Source: Chloroflexota bacterium (GTDB lineage: Bacteria > Chloroflexota > UBA6077 > FW602-bin22). Taken from it: a stretch of DNA of 63,386 nt. Positions 7,319 to 16,000 of the stretch are shown one piece after another. The DNA lies in assembly GCA_016875715.1 (NCBI GenBank), contig VGOZ01000005.1, positions 1 to 63,386 on the forward strand. The letters are read 5' to 3'. The position numbers and the translations under genes were made by a program. Position 1 is the stretch's first letter, and the number at the start of each line of letters is the position of its first letter. The notes under the pieces are model-generated. The model had not been told where the DNA came from. It saw only the letters and a list, made by a program, of their open reading frames with translations, and made no database searches.

Positions 7319-8152
7319 ATGAGTCACACGGTCATCGTCACCGACACGGGCTGCGACCTCGATGGCTGCTCCCTGGCCGATATCGAGGTCGAGTCGGTCC
7401 GACTGGAGGCCGCCGAGGCGTTCGAATCCACGTTGCCGTACGAACCGTCGTTCGACGTCGTCGACGAGAGACTGACGCGTGACCTTGTCGCGACGTACGA
7501 GCGTGCCTGGGCGCGCGGAGCCGAATCGATCGTATCGGTGCACACGTCGAGCCGGCTTGCGGGGGCCTACCACGCGGCCCTGGCCGCGTGCGCGCGCGTA
7601 CGAGGTTTGCTGCAGATTGCGGTTGTCGATTCCGGCCAGTGCGGTATGGCCCTCGGGTTCGTCCTTCTCCGGGTAGCTCAGGCACGTGCGAACGGAGCGG
7701 CGACGCCGGATATCGCCGCCGTAGCGCGACGGGCAGCCCGCAACGTCCATTCCATGTTCTTCGCGGAATCCCTGTCGCGCGTCCATGTGTCTCAGAAGTG
7801 GCTGCGAGTCCACGATGGGCACGTCGCGGGGAACGGTTCCCGACCGCTCATGGCCGTGGAAGACGGTGAGATGTTGCCTCTCGAGCGCGTACGCACGCGA
7901 GCTTGCGGTTTCGACCGACTCGCCGAGTTCGTGGAGTTGTTCCCGCGCGTGGATGCACTCGCGATCTACCACGATGCGCGGGCGGCCGATCTGGAATCCC
8001 TGGTGGAGCGCATCATCCCGGTTTTCCCGCGCGAGCAGATTATCTTTGGCTCGTATGGGCCTACCCTTCGGGCGCGGCTCGGGCCACGGGCGATCGGTGT
8101 CTTCGTCGATCAGGGGCTCGATAGCGAGGAATCGCCCGTCAACCGCCGTTGA
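7319..8152 (+). CDS. DegV family fatty-acid-binding protein
   Basis: 277 residues with the DegV two-domain layout; family members bind a fatty acid and serve fatty-acid kinase FakA as FakB. The N-terminus HTVIVTDTGCDL corresponds to the usual VTDS opening, with SVHTSSRLAGAYHAAL near residue 80, and VVDSGQCGMALGF follows the usual DS..S pattern. ATG 7319 is chosen because homology starts there; an in-frame ATG at 7253 would add 22 unrelated residues. recG follows and probably overlaps the 3' end. Confidence 0.82.
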   Translation: MSHTVIVTDTGCDLDGCSLADIEVESVRLEAAEAFESTLPYEPSFDVVDERLTRDLVATYERAWARGAESIVSVHTSSRLAGAYHAALAACARVRGLLQIAVVDSGQCGMALGFVLLRVAQARANGAATPDIAAVARRAARNVHSMFFAESLSRVHVSQKWLRVHDGHVAGNGSRPLMAVEDGEMLPLERVRTRACGFDRLAEFVELFPRVDALAIYHDARAADLESLVERIIPVFPREQIIFGSYGPTLRARLGPRAIGVFVDQGLDSEESPVNRR

Positions 8153-10562
8153 TAGGGGTGCGCGGATTCGGCAGGTTCTCGAACACGAGCGGCGGCTCGG
8201 GTATGCGGACGACAGCGTTGTAGGCGGACTGGCCGCGTTTGTACGCATATGGTTCGAGGGATCGCCCATCGTCGGCCAGTTCGATGAGTATGCGACAGCC
8301 GCCCGCGAGCGCCGAGCCGCGCTGGTGGCGGAGGCGCTTCGCGCGTCGGAGGCTCTCGCCGGCCAGCCCTCCGAGGTAACGCGGCCCGGCACACTGGGTC
8401 GACCCACAGTCACACCTGAACCACGCCCTGCACATCCCATCCGCGATCCCCCCCCGCCGGTCCAGAGAGCGGGCACCGGCCTGGAGACCCCTATTGAGCG
8501 ACTGCGTGGTGTCGGACGAACGCACTTGCCCCACCTGGAAGCGCTGGAGCTTCGCGTGGTGGGAGACCTGCTCCGGCACTACCCGACGCGACACATCGAC
8601 TACTCCCGCCTTCGCAAGGTTGCCGAACTCACCCCTGGCGAGAACGTGACGGTTGTCGCATCGGTCTGGGACGTCGCCACCACGCGCACGCGCCGGGGCC
8701 TCGATCGCATTGAAGCGACCATTGGCGATGAGACGGGAACGCTCGTGGCAACCTGGTTCAGGCGGCGCGACTACATGAGCCAGAAGCTGCGCGGACGCCA
8801 GGTGGTGCTGAGCGGTCGGGTCCACGCGCGCTATGGGTTGATGACGATCGAGGATCCAGAGATCGAGTTCCTCGAGCAGGCCGATCTCCTGAACACCGGC
8901 CGCCTGGTGCCGATCTACCGGGCGACCGAGGGACTGACGCAGCGGTGGCTCCGGCGGATCGTCCGACAGGCACTCGATCTCTTCCACGGATATCTGGTCG
9001 ACCCTCTCCATCACAGCCTGCGGCTGCGCGAGAACCTGATCGAGTACCGCCGCGCCATAGCGTGCATCCACTTTCCGGAAGACGAGGACGAACTGCGGAC
9101 GGCGCGCGCAAGGCTCGCTTTCGACGAGTTTCTAGCGATTCAACTCGGTGTGGCGCGCCGACGCGTGCGCCGCCTGCGCGATGAGGCGGCACCCGCGATC
9201 AACGTGGATCCCGAGGTTGACTCGGCGCTGCGACGGAGCCTGCCTTTTCAACTCACCCACGCGCAGCGGCGCGCGATGGATGAGATCTCAGCAGACCTCG
9301 GCCGGCGGACGCCGATGGCGCGCTTGCTCCAGGGGGACGTCGGGTCCGGAAAGACCGTGGTCGCGGCATCGGCCCTCCTCGCGGCGGCTGTGAACGGATG
9401 GCAGGGCCTTTTGATGGCGCCAACGGAGATCCTCGCGGAACAGCACGGGCGTAGCGTCATCGCTCTTCTCGCCAGCGAGCCGCTTCGCGTCGCTTTCGAG
9501 AGTTGTCGCGGAAGGCCGGGACCAATCGCTCGCCTCCTGATCGGTGGCACGCGGAAGAGGGCGCGTGAGGAGGCGTACCAGGGACTCGCGGACGGCAGTA
9601 TCGACATTCTGATCGGCACTCATACACTGGTGCAGGAGGGCATTGCGCCGAAGAGCCTGGGCATCGCGGTGATCGACGAGCAGCACCGCTTTGGCGTCGA
9701 GCAGCGTGCTGCCCTCGCCGCGAAGGGCGGAAGTCCCCACGTCCTCGCGATGACCGCGACGCCCATCCCACGGACGCTCGCTATGACGGTGTACGGCGAG
9801 TTCGATCTGAGTGTGCTGGACGAGATGCCGGTCGGACGGCTGCCGATCAAGACCCGGCTCCTTCGAGAGGAGGATCGCACCGATGCCTGCGATTTCATCC
9901 GCGCGGAGGTCAGAGCTGGGCACCAGGCGTACGTCGTGTGTCCTCTGGTTGAGGAGACCGAGAAGACCGAGACGGCCGCCGCCACCGCGGAGTACGAGCG
10001 TCTCTCTCGTGACGAGTTTCCGGGTCTGCGCACGGGACTCTTGCACGGACGCCTGCGGAGCACCGAGAAGGAGCGCGTGATCGGTGCATTTCGCCGTGGC
10101 GAGATCGACGTTCTTGTCGCGACAACCGTGGTGGAGGTCGGTGTCGACGTCCCCAACGCGACGGTGATGATGATCGAGGGAGCGGAACGCTTCGGGCTAT
10201 CCCAACTCCACCAACTGCGCGGGCGGGTAGGGCGCGGCGATGCCCAGTCCTACTGCATTCTTCTTGCCGGGCGCGGTTCTGCCGAGGCCGAGGATCGGCT
10301 CAAGGCGGTCGAATCGACCACCGATGGCTTTCGACTGGCAGAACACGATCTCCGGCTGCGCGGCCCCGGCGAGTTCCTCGGCACGCGGCAGAGCGGCCTG
10401 CCCGAGCTTCGCATCGCCCAGCTCTCCGATACGGACATGATCGTGCGGACCCGGCGCGTCGCCGAAGAGATCATTGGCGTGGATCCCGAGTTGGTTCGCC
10501 CGGAGCATCAAGGGTTACACGTGCTCCTCCGCGGCGTAGCCCACGAGGGTTCTGCCGCGTGA
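8097..10562 (+). CDS. recG: ATP-dependent DNA helicase RecG
   Basis: Branch-migration helicase acting on stalled forks and Holliday junctions. After an N-terminal extension (about 1-130, VLEHERRLGYADDSVV) come the wedge/OB region (VSVIERLRGVG-type GVGRTHLPHLEALEL, then DYSRLRKVAEL), Walker A GDVGSGKT, the DEQH box (VIDEQHRFG), the ATPIPRT motif and helicase C with HGRLRSTEKE and QLRGRVGRG. The start is uncertain: no ATG or GTG lies after the degV stop before homology, and GTG 8097 inside degV gives 821 residues, normal for long-form RecG. The stop overlaps rsmD as GTGA. Confidence 0.93.
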   Translation: MSSSIRGSIARNRPSTAVDRGARIRQVLEHERRLGYADDSVVGGLAAFVRIWFEGSPIVGQFDEYATAARERRAALVAEALRASEALAGQPSEVTRPGTLGRPTVTPEPRPAHPIRDPPPPVQRAGTGLETPIERLRGVGRTHLPHLEALELRVVGDLLRHYPTRHIDYSRLRKVAELTPGENVTVVASVWDVATTRTRRGLDRIEATIGDETGTLVATWFRRRDYMSQKLRGRQVVLSGRVHARYGLMTIEDPEIEFLEQADLLNTGRLVPIYRATEGLTQRWLRRIVRQALDLFHGYLVDPLHHSLRLRENLIEYRRAIACIHFPEDEDELRTARARLAFDEFLAIQLGVARRRVRRLRDEAAPAINVDPEVDSALRRSLPFQLTHAQRRAMDEISADLGRRTPMARLLQGDVGSGKTVVAASALLAAAVNGWQGLLMAPTEILAEQHGRSVIALLASEPLRVAFESCRGRPGPIARLLIGGTRKRAREEAYQGLADGSIDILIGTHTLVQEGIAPKSLGIAVIDEQHRFGVEQRAALAAKGGSPHVLAMTATPIPRTLAMTVYGEFDLSVLDEMPVGRLPIKTRLLREEDRTDACDFIRAEVRAGHQAYVVCPLVEETEKTETAAATAEYERLSRDEFPGLRTGLLHGRLRSTEKERVIGAFRRGEIDVLVATTVVEVGVDVPNATVMMIEGAERFGLSQLHQLRGRVGRGDAQSYCILLAGRGSAEAEDRLKAVESTTDGFRLAEHDLRLRGPGEFLGTRQSGLPELRIAQLSDTDMIVRTRRVAEEIIGVDPELVRPEHQGLHVLLRGVAHEGSAA

Positions 10563-11179
10563 AGCCGCGCATCATCGCCGGCGAGCATCGGGGTCGCCGA
10601 CTCTTCGTCCCGAAGGAGGAGATCCGACCGACAGCGGATCGTACTAAGGAGTCGCTCTTCTCAACGCTCGAGAGCATTCTGGCGCGCGTGCGCCCGGCGG
10701 CGGCGGTCGGATCGTCGGAGATCTGGGCGGGTATCCGCGTCATCGATTTCTGCGCGGGTACGGGGGCTCTCGGCCTCGAGGCGCTGTCCCGCGGCGCGGC
10801 GTGGGCAACCTTTGTCGACGCCGCGCCGGCGTGTGTGGCGGTCATCCGGCGCAACCTCACTCTCTGCGACCTCGGGGCTAGGGCCCGGGTCCTGCACGCG
10901 GATGCACGGCGCCCGCCAGTCCTCGATCCCGAAGCGACCATCCTGTTTGTGGATCCCCCCTACGATCTCGATCTCGATCTCGTAACTATCCTGCACGCCA
11001 TCGCACGCTCGCGAAACCCGGTCGGCGATGCCGTCCTCGCGGTGGAGCACCGTCGGACAGTCGCGTTGCCGGATACACTTAGCACGTGGGAACGCCTGCG
11101 CGAGCGGCGCTTCGGTGAGACGCAGGTGACCCTGTTCGGGTCAGGCGTGTATCGACCAGGCGCGGATGTCGCGGAGTGA
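10559..11179 (+). CDS. rsmD: 16S rRNA (guanine(966)-N(2))-methyltransferase RsmD
   Basis: SAM-dependent methylation of G966 in 16S rRNA during 30S maturation. 206 residues with the N-terminal RIIAGEHRGRRL, RPTADRTKESLFS, SAM motif DFCAGTGALGLEALSRGA and catalytic DPPY near residue 130. The DPPY motif is followed by DLDLDL, encoded by three tandem GATCTC units at 10964-10981. GTG 10559 overlaps the recG stop; the stop overlaps coaD as GTGA. recG-rsmD-coaD is a common bacterial order. Confidence 0.95.
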   Translation: MKPRIIAGEHRGRRLFVPKEEIRPTADRTKESLFSTLESILARVRPAAAVGSSEIWAGIRVIDFCAGTGALGLEALSRGAAWATFVDAAPACVAVIRRNLTLCDLGARARVLHADARRPPVLDPEATILFVDPPYDLDLDLVTILHAIARSRNPVGDAVLAVEHRRTVALPDTLSTWERLRERRFGETQVTLFGSGVYRPGADVAE

Positions 11180-11694
11180 CCATCGTCCTCTATCCTGGAA
11201 CGTTCGATCCAATTACGCGCGGTCACGTCGATATCGCATCGCGTGCAGCGGCCTTGTTCGGCACGGTGGTCGTTGGGGTGTACGATACGCCGAACAAATC
11301 GCTGCTGTTCGATACCGCCACGAGGGTTCGCCTGGCAAAGGGTGCGCTGACACATATCGAGAATGTGCGGGTCATCGCCTACCAGGGCCTGACGGTCGAC
11401 TTCGCTCAGGAGTGCGGGGCGGTTGCCATCGTAAGAGGCTTGCGTGCATACTCGGATTTTGAGAACGAACTGCAGATGGCGCATCAGAATCGCGCCCTGA
11501 GACCTCTCATCGAGACTGTCTGCCTTATGACAAGTCTTGAATATAGTTACCTGAGTTCCACGCTCCTAAGGGAAGTGGCGCGACTCGGAGGAGACATACG
11601 ATCGCTCGTACCGGAGAATGTCGAGTTGGAACTTGAGGCACGATTCGGCGCCGAGACCCACCACGACGCCATTCCGCGCCACCTGCATTCGTGA
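11176..11694 (+). CDS. coaD: Pantetheine-phosphate adenylyltransferase CoaD
   Basis: Penultimate CoA step: adenylates 4'-phosphopantetheine. 172 residues with the nucleotidyltransferase opening YPGTFDPITRGHVDI (TxGH motif), VRGLRAYSDFENELQMA, and EYSYLSSTLLREVARLGGD, which carries the ISSS/T-R signature region. GTG 11176 is coupled to rsmD; coaE for the next step lies 10 kb away. Confidence 0.96.
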   Translation: MTIVLYPGTFDPITRGHVDIASRAAALFGTVVVGVYDTPNKSLLFDTATRVRLAKGALTHIENVRVIAYQGLTVDFAQECGAVAIVRGLRAYSDFENELQMAHQNRALRPLIETVCLMTSLEYSYLSSTLLREVARLGGDIRSLVPENVELELEARFGAETHHDAIPRHLHS

Positions 11695-12224
11695 CGATGA
11701 TCCCGGAACAAGACGGTCTGGCGCGGCTCAACGAAGTCCTCGAGAGGCTCGAGACACTCGTCAACGGCGCGTCACGCGTCCCGTTCACCACCCGCTTCAT
11801 GGTCGACGAGCAGGAGTTCGTTGGCCTGATGGACCAGATTCGCGGCATGATCCCGGAGGACTACCGCACCGCAAGGCGCGTCGCCGCCGAGCGAGACAAG
11901 ATCCTGAGCCAGGCACGCGCCGAGGCGGAGAAGATGATCGCTGACGCCGAGGAGAGAGCGGCCGAGCGACTGAGCACGGATGCGCTGGTCCAGCAGGCAC
12001 GGGCCAGAGCGGACGATCACGTTCAGGAGGCGCTGGCCCGTGCCGAAGAGGTTTGCCGCGGCGCCGACCACTATGCTCTGGAAACTCTGGAGACCCTGGA
12101 GGGTCAGTTGATGCGCCTGTTGACCACGATCCGTCGGGGCAAGGACACCCTCCGCGATGCGCTCTTCGAGGGGTCGGATGCGGAGGTACGCCAGACGGAC
12201 TCCGAGATCAGTTTCCGCTCGTGA
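11691..12224 (+). CDS. Coiled-coil protein of unknown function, DivIVA/ATP-synthase-b-like
   Basis: 177 residues, coupled by overlap to coaD and to the next gene. After a short globular N-terminus (EFVGLMDQIRGMIPEDYRTA) the middle (about 70-140) is a charged heptad helix rich in A, E and R (AAERDKILSQARAEAEKMI). It resembles stalk or DivIVA-like helices; the MIPEDYRTA segment recalls a DivIVA-type hinge, but this is only a resemblance. There is no membrane segment. Start is GTG 11691 or ATG 11697. Confidence 0.6.
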   Translation: MTMIPEQDGLARLNEVLERLETLVNGASRVPFTTRFMVDEQEFVGLMDQIRGMIPEDYRTARRVAAERDKILSQARAEAEKMIADAEERAAERLSTDALVQQARARADDHVQEALARAEEVCRGADHYALETLETLEGQLMRLLTTIRRGKDTLRDALFEGSDAEVRQTDSEISFRS

Positions 12225-12649
12225 GCCCACGCGTCGGCGGTCGTGGAAACACCGGGATCACCCGTACCGCGCGATTCGACGATCCGCGCGATGCCAATCG
12301 CGCCACGCGAATGTTGATGAAGGAACTCAAGCTTCGGCCAACAGACGTTCGCGCCGTCCTCGCGCCGGGCCCTGTAAGCGAGGGAGCCGGATACCTCGGC
12401 ATCACCCGCTCCATGCCAGTGATTCTCCACATTTCGGCGCGGCGGGCGGATCAGGTCGAGGCTATCGCCGCGATCCTCGTCAGCAGTGGCGGACAAATGC
12501 TCGATGACGTTGCCACGCGATCGACCGGCGGATACGGGCCGACTAGTGCCCACGGTCGCGAGTCCATCATCGGAGGCGTGTCAACGACCTCGGCGATGGC
12601 GACCCATCGGTTCACTGAGGCTCCCGAAAGGCCCACCGCCGGCGAGTGA
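12221..12649 (+). CDS. Unknown small protein, weakly YflT/general-stress-17M-like
   Basis: 142 residues, GTG start coupled to the gene before (GTGA). The pattern ARFDDPRDANRATRMLMKEL followed by VILHISARRADQVEAIAAIL and SSGGQ resembles the repeated beta-alpha unit of YflT-type stress proteins, in which an index helix precedes a hydrophobic strand. Similarity is too weak to assign a function. The C-terminus is Gly/Ser/Thr-rich and probably disordered. Confidence 0.55.
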   Translation: MSPRVGGRGNTGITRTARFDDPRDANRATRMLMKELKLRPTDVRAVLAPGPVSEGAGYLGITRSMPVILHISARRADQVEAIAAILVSSGGQMLDDVATRSTGGYGPTSAHGRESIIGGVSTTSAMATHRFTEAPERPTAGE

Positions 12650-12697
12650 TTTCCACCCGGGAGCGTGGCGCTTCCGATACACTCAGGCCTCTGAGCC

Positions 12698-13225
12698 ATG
12701 CGATACAACGTGGCGCAACTCCTGCACGAGGACGTGGGCGCCCGGCGCGTCGTGGAGATTGGCGATGCGCGAGGTACACTCGATTGTCTGACGCTGCTCA
12801 AGCCTCTCGAGGGCACGGTTCAGTTGACGCGTACGAATCGTGGCATCCTGGCCACGGGCGTCATCGAGACGGTCGTCGACAGCGAGTGCAGTCGATGTCT
12901 GGAGCAAACACGGGTGCCGCTCCGCGTGGAACTGGCCGAGGAGTTCTTCGCCGTCGTGGATCTCCGTACTGGCCTGCCCGCGTCGCGCGAGATTGACGGC
13001 GAGGGGTTCATGCTGACCGAGATTCACGAACTCGACCTCGAGGAACCGCTCCGACAGGGCGCGCTCGTGCAGATGCCTATGCAGCCACTGTGCCGAGACG
13101 ATTGCCGCGGGCTCTGTCAGCAGTGTGGGGCGAACCTCAACGAGGTCTCGTGCCCGTGCGCTGCCGTGGCGGTGGATCCGAGGCTCCACGATCTAGCGCG
13201 CTGGCTCAGAAATTCTGGCGATTGA
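12698..13225 (+). CDS. yceD: YceD/DUF177 family protein (23S rRNA accumulation)
   Basis: 175-residue DUF177 protein, a family placed beside rpmF in most bacteria and linked to 23S rRNA accumulation and L32 supply. Visible signatures are CSRCLEQ near residue 67 and the metal-site-like C-terminal run CRDDCRGLCQQCGANLN. ATG 12698 has no clear Shine-Dalgarno; a TACACT box lies 14 bases upstream, giving a very short leader. It is followed by rpmF after 13 bases. Confidence 0.9.
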   Translation: MRYNVAQLLHEDVGARRVVEIGDARGTLDCLTLLKPLEGTVQLTRTNRGILATGVIETVVDSECSRCLEQTRVPLRVELAEEFFAVVDLRTGLPASREIDGEGFMLTEIHELDLEEPLRQGALVQMPMQPLCRDDCRGLCQQCGANLNEVSCPCAAVAVDPRLHDLARWLRNSGD

Positions 13226-13238
13226 GTGAGGACGAACG

Positions 13239-13436
13239 ATGCCACCACTTCCGAAGCGAAAGTATGCCAAGGCCCGTCAGGGCGATCGTCGGCGGCACCT
13301 TGGCGTTGCCGAGCCGAATCTGGTTGAGTGCAGCGGCTGTCGAAGGCTGCGGCAATCCCATCACGCCTGCCCGCACTGTGGCCAGTACCGTGGCCGCCAG
13401 GTGATCGCGACTCAAGCGTCCGGCCGGACAGACTGA
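13239..13436 (+). CDS. rpmF: 50S ribosomal protein L32 (zinc-binding form)
   Basis: 65 residues with the L32 start PLPKRKYAKARQGDRR and two CxxC pairs (CSGC and CPHC) forming a zinc ribbon. Standard position between yceD and the fatty-acid synthesis genes. fabD/nusB starts 7 bases after its stop. Confidence 0.95.
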   Translation: MPPLPKRKYAKARQGDRRRHLGVAEPNLVECSGCRRLRQSHHACPHCGQYRGRQVIATQASGRTD

Positions 13437-13443
13437 CCACCGG

Positions 13444-14793
13444 ATGGGCCGTGGGCTCATCTTCCCGGGCCAGGGTTCCCAGGCCCCAGGTATGGCGAAG
13501 GCGATCGCGAACGAATCACCTGCCGCCCTGGCTTCGCTCCTGCGCGCGGAGAGGATAACCGGCCTCCCGATTCTGCGTCTGTGCACCGAGGCTCCCGATG
13601 GGGAACTGCGCCGCACGGACGTCGCTCAACCAGCGATTCTCGCGACCGAACTCGCGGTACTCGCCGGCGTCCGCGAGACCTTTGGCCTCGAGGAGGACGA
13701 CTCACTCGCGCGGCTCAACGTCCTTGCCGTCGCCGGGCACTCCCTGGGGGAGTTCTGTGCGTGCGTCGCCGCGCAGAGTCTGACCGAGGAGACAGCGCTG
13801 AGGTTCGTGTGCGAGCGCGGTCGCCTGATGGCCGAAGCGCGCGCCGGGGCAATGGCGGCCGTGCTCGGCGGGGAGGCGGACGCCGTCGCTGCCATATGCG
13901 CCACGCTCGCGGGACTGGTCATCGCCAACGATAACGCGCCCGGCCAGATCGTCATTTCAGGTCCGCCGGCGGCGATCTCTGAGGCAACGCCGCGCCTGCT
14001 CGAGGCTGGCGCCAGGCGAGTCGTGCCCCTAAACGTCAGCGGCGCGTTCCACTCGCCCTTGATGGTCGCGGCCCAGAGTGCGTTCGCGACGCTGGTTGCC
14101 GAGGCAGAGATCCGCGAACCTCGGGTCGCGGTCGTCGGGAATACGAATGCCCGCGCGCTCACTTCCGCGGCCGAAGTCCGCGCGGAACTAGGTATGCAGA
14201 TGACCGCGCCGGTCCGATGGCGCGAGTCCGTCCTTAGCCTCGTGGAGATGGGTGCCACCTCGCTGATCGAATGCGGGCCGGGCGAAGTGCTGATCGGACT
14301 TGCCCGGCGCACCGTGAGCGGCATCGCTCTCCACGCGATCCACACTCGAAAAGATGCGGGAGTTCTCGGCACCGCCTATGTGCGCGAACTGGCGCTCCAG
14401 GCACTCTATGAAGCAGATGCTACCGATCATCCTGCTCCCGTTGTGATCGAGCGCCTCGTCGAGGCACTCAATGTACCGTTCGCGCTTCGCGAAGAGGCGC
14501 GCCACTCCGTCGCGCGTGTCGTGCGGAATCTCCCACGTGTCGACGATGAGATCGCGATCGGCGCACCCGCCTGGCCGGTCCATCAGATGGCGCGCGTCGA
14601 GCGGGGAATCCTTCGTCTTGCATTGTCCGAGGGCATTGGGGATAATGCCGCGACGCTTGATCGGGCTTCGATCGATGGAGCGTTGGAACTGGCGAGGACG
14701 TTCGGCGGCGAGACGTCGGTCAAGTTTGTAAACGGGGTGCTGAGTTCGCTGGCCGAAAGACATGTGCCGCCCGCGCAGCGGGCAGCCCTCTGA
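13444..14793 (+). CDS. fabD: Fused malonyl-CoA:ACP transacylase (FabD) and antitermination factor NusB
   Basis: One uninterrupted 449-residue frame. Residues 1 to about 305 are FabD: GQGSQ at 9-13, nucleophile S100 in GHSLGEF, and H203 in GAFHSPLM. It loads malonyl onto ACP for fatty-acid synthesis. Residues 313-449 are NusB-like: VRELALQALYEAD at the start, a central helix bundle, and VERGILRLALSEGI then ETSVKFVNGVLSSLAER, the family's closing helices. NusB binds boxA RNA with NusE in rRNA antitermination. In related gene orders nusB is a separate gene at this place, so the fusion probably arose by loss of a stop. An internal GTG at 14380 could still start free NusB, but no good Shine-Dalgarno precedes it. 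Confidence 0.9.
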   Translation: MGRGLIFPGQGSQAPGMAKAIANESPAALASLLRAERITGLPILRLCTEAPDGELRRTDVAQPAILATELAVLAGVRETFGLEEDDSLARLNVLAVAGHSLGEFCACVAAQSLTEETALRFVCERGRLMAEARAGAMAAVLGGEADAVAAICATLAGLVIANDNAPGQIVISGPPAAISEATPRLLEAGARRVVPLNVSGAFHSPLMVAAQSAFATLVAEAEIREPRVAVVGNTNARALTSAAEVRAELGMQMTAPVRWRESVLSLVEMGATSLIECGPGEVLIGLARRTVSGIALHAIHTRKDAGVLGTAYVRELALQALYEADATDHPAPVVIERLVEALNVPFALREEARHSVARVVRNLPRVDDEIAIGAPAWPVHQMARVERGILRLALSEGIGDNAATLDRASIDGALELARTFGGETSVKFVNGVLSSLAERHVPPAQRAAL

Positions 14794-14850
14794 CACATTA
14801 TGCTGGCTCAGCGGCGGCGATGCCGGCTGTGAATCCTGTGGAGGTCGCAA

Positions 14851-15090
14851 GTGGCTGAGGACACCTTCCCTCGCGTCAAGAAGATCATCGTCGAGCAACT
14901 GGGCGTCGAGGAGGACGAAGTCATCCCGACCGCATCCTTCGTCGAGGACTTGAACGCTGACTCGCTGGACCTGGTCGAACTGATCATGTCCTTCGAGGAG
15001 GAGTTCGGTATGGAGATCTCGGATGAAGAGGCCCAGAAGATCGTCTCCGTACAGGACGCGGTGGACTACATCGCCGAACATCTCGACTGA
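14851..15090 (+). CDS. acpP: Acyl carrier protein
   Basis: 79-residue acidic carrier of acyl chains. The phosphopantetheine attachment serine is in [13 protein letters not shown] near residue 36. GTG 14851 has GGAGG 7 bases upstream. Directly downstream of fabD/nusB, matching its role as the FabD substrate. Confidence 0.96.
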   Translation: MAEDTFPRVKKIIVEQLGVEEDEVIPTASFVEDLNADSLDLVELIMSFEEEFGMEISDEEAQKIVSVQDAVDYIAEHLD

Positions 15091-15118
15091 GCGCCGCTCC
15101 GGGCGATCCGGCGGTTTT
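15091..15118 (+). terminator. Weak candidate intrinsic terminator after acpP
   Basis: CGCCG (15092-15096) and CGGCG (15109-15113) can pair around a 12-base loop and are followed by GTTTT. The stem is short and the U-tract poor, so it may only attenuate read-through into tatA. Confidence 0.3.
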
Positions 15119-15178
15119 GGTTGGCCCCCCGCGGAGTCAGTCCTTACACTCCCTGCGGTATGAGGGCCTTGCGGCACG

Positions 15179-16000
15179 ATGTTTAACATCGGGCCAGTCG
15201 AGTTCATCGTCATCGTCGTCCTGGCACTGGTGGTTTTTGGTCCAGAGAAACTGCCCGAGCTCTTGCGAGGCGCGGGCCAAGCGATCCGGGAGTTCCAGCG
15301 AGCATCGCGAGAATTGACCGAGGTCTTCCAGGAGACGCAGGAGCAGTTCACCGGAGTCATCCACGACACGCGGGAGGAGTTCAGTCAAGCGCTCTCGCTC
15401 AATGAACCCTTGATGCCGAGTTCCTCCACCACGAGCAACCCCCCGGCCGGGAGCGCCGCCACGGAGTCCAGCGCGACAGCCGCCCAGCAGACAGAGGACC
15501 TGGTGCCCGTCGAGAGCGAGGTTCCGGTGGTCGCGAGCGCGCCGTCGGCGCGGGAACTGGAAACCGCGGCAGGGATGCTGGACGACATCGTTGCCCTCGA
15601 TTCTGGCCCAGGCGATGTGAACGGCAACGCGGGGCAGACATCGACCCTGTTACCGGTCGCTGCAGCATCAGCTGGCGTCAGCGCGGCTGCCGAGGGGCGC
15701 CGTCCGCGACGCCGCAAGGCCGAACGGTCGGCGGGTCCTGTGGATGAGGAGCACGCGCTCGGGGAGGCCACCTCCAACGGTGCCGAGGGCACTGACTCCT
15801 CACCAACGGTGACGCCGGCCAGCTCCGGCACGCGACGCCCGCGGCGAGTGGCGGGGGTGAGCGCTGGGGTAGGAGATGGCTTGCAGCCCATCGGTTCGGC
15901 CTTGGGAGAGGCCGGCGATTTTCGCTCGCGCGAGGATGCCGCGGGAGCCGCGCCGCGCCCTCGCGAGCGCGGCGCGGCTCCCGCTGAGGCAGGCGACTGA
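15179..16000 (+). CDS. tatA: TatA/TatB family translocase protein with long low-complexity tail
   Basis: Sec-independent (Tat) export of folded proteins. Residues 5-20 are the membrane helix, then the FGPEKLPELLRG hinge and an amphipathic helix to about 60, as in TatA/TatB. The remaining 200 residues are Ala/Ser/Glu/Pro-rich with no recognisable domain; typical TatA is 60-90 residues and TatB about 170. It may do both TatA and TatB jobs, as only one such gene lies here. The 3' end carries a strong inverted repeat, and the stop overlaps the tatC ATG (TGATG). Confidence 0.88.
   Translation: MFNIGPVEFIVIVVLALVVFGPEKLPELLRGAGQAIREFQRASRELTEVFQETQEQFTGVIHDTREEFSQALSLNEPLMPSSSTTSNPPAGSAATESSATAAQQTEDLVPVESEVPVVASAPSARELETAAGMLDDIVALDSGPGDVNGNAGQTSTLLPVAAASAGVSAAAEGRRPRRRKAERSAGPVDEEHALGEATSNGAEGTDSSPTVTPASSGTRRPRRVAGVSAGVGDGLQPIGSALGEAGDFRSREDAAGAAPRPRERGAAPAEAGD
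15941..15984 (+). repeat. Perfect 17-bp inverted repeat at the tatA 3' end
   Basis: Arms at 15941-15957 and 15968-15984 are exact reverse complements (GCGGGAGCCGCGCCGCG and its partner). The loop holds a nested palindrome CTCGCGAG (15960-15967), so nearly the whole 44 bases can pair. It lies in frame within tatA, 16 bases before the tatC start. No T-run follows, so it is not a classic terminator. Confidence 0.8.

Noticed and set aside
10964-10981. Tandem GATCTC repeat as a phase-variation tract
   Set aside because: Units are 6 bases and in frame within rsmD, encoding DLDLDL; copy change would not switch the gene off.
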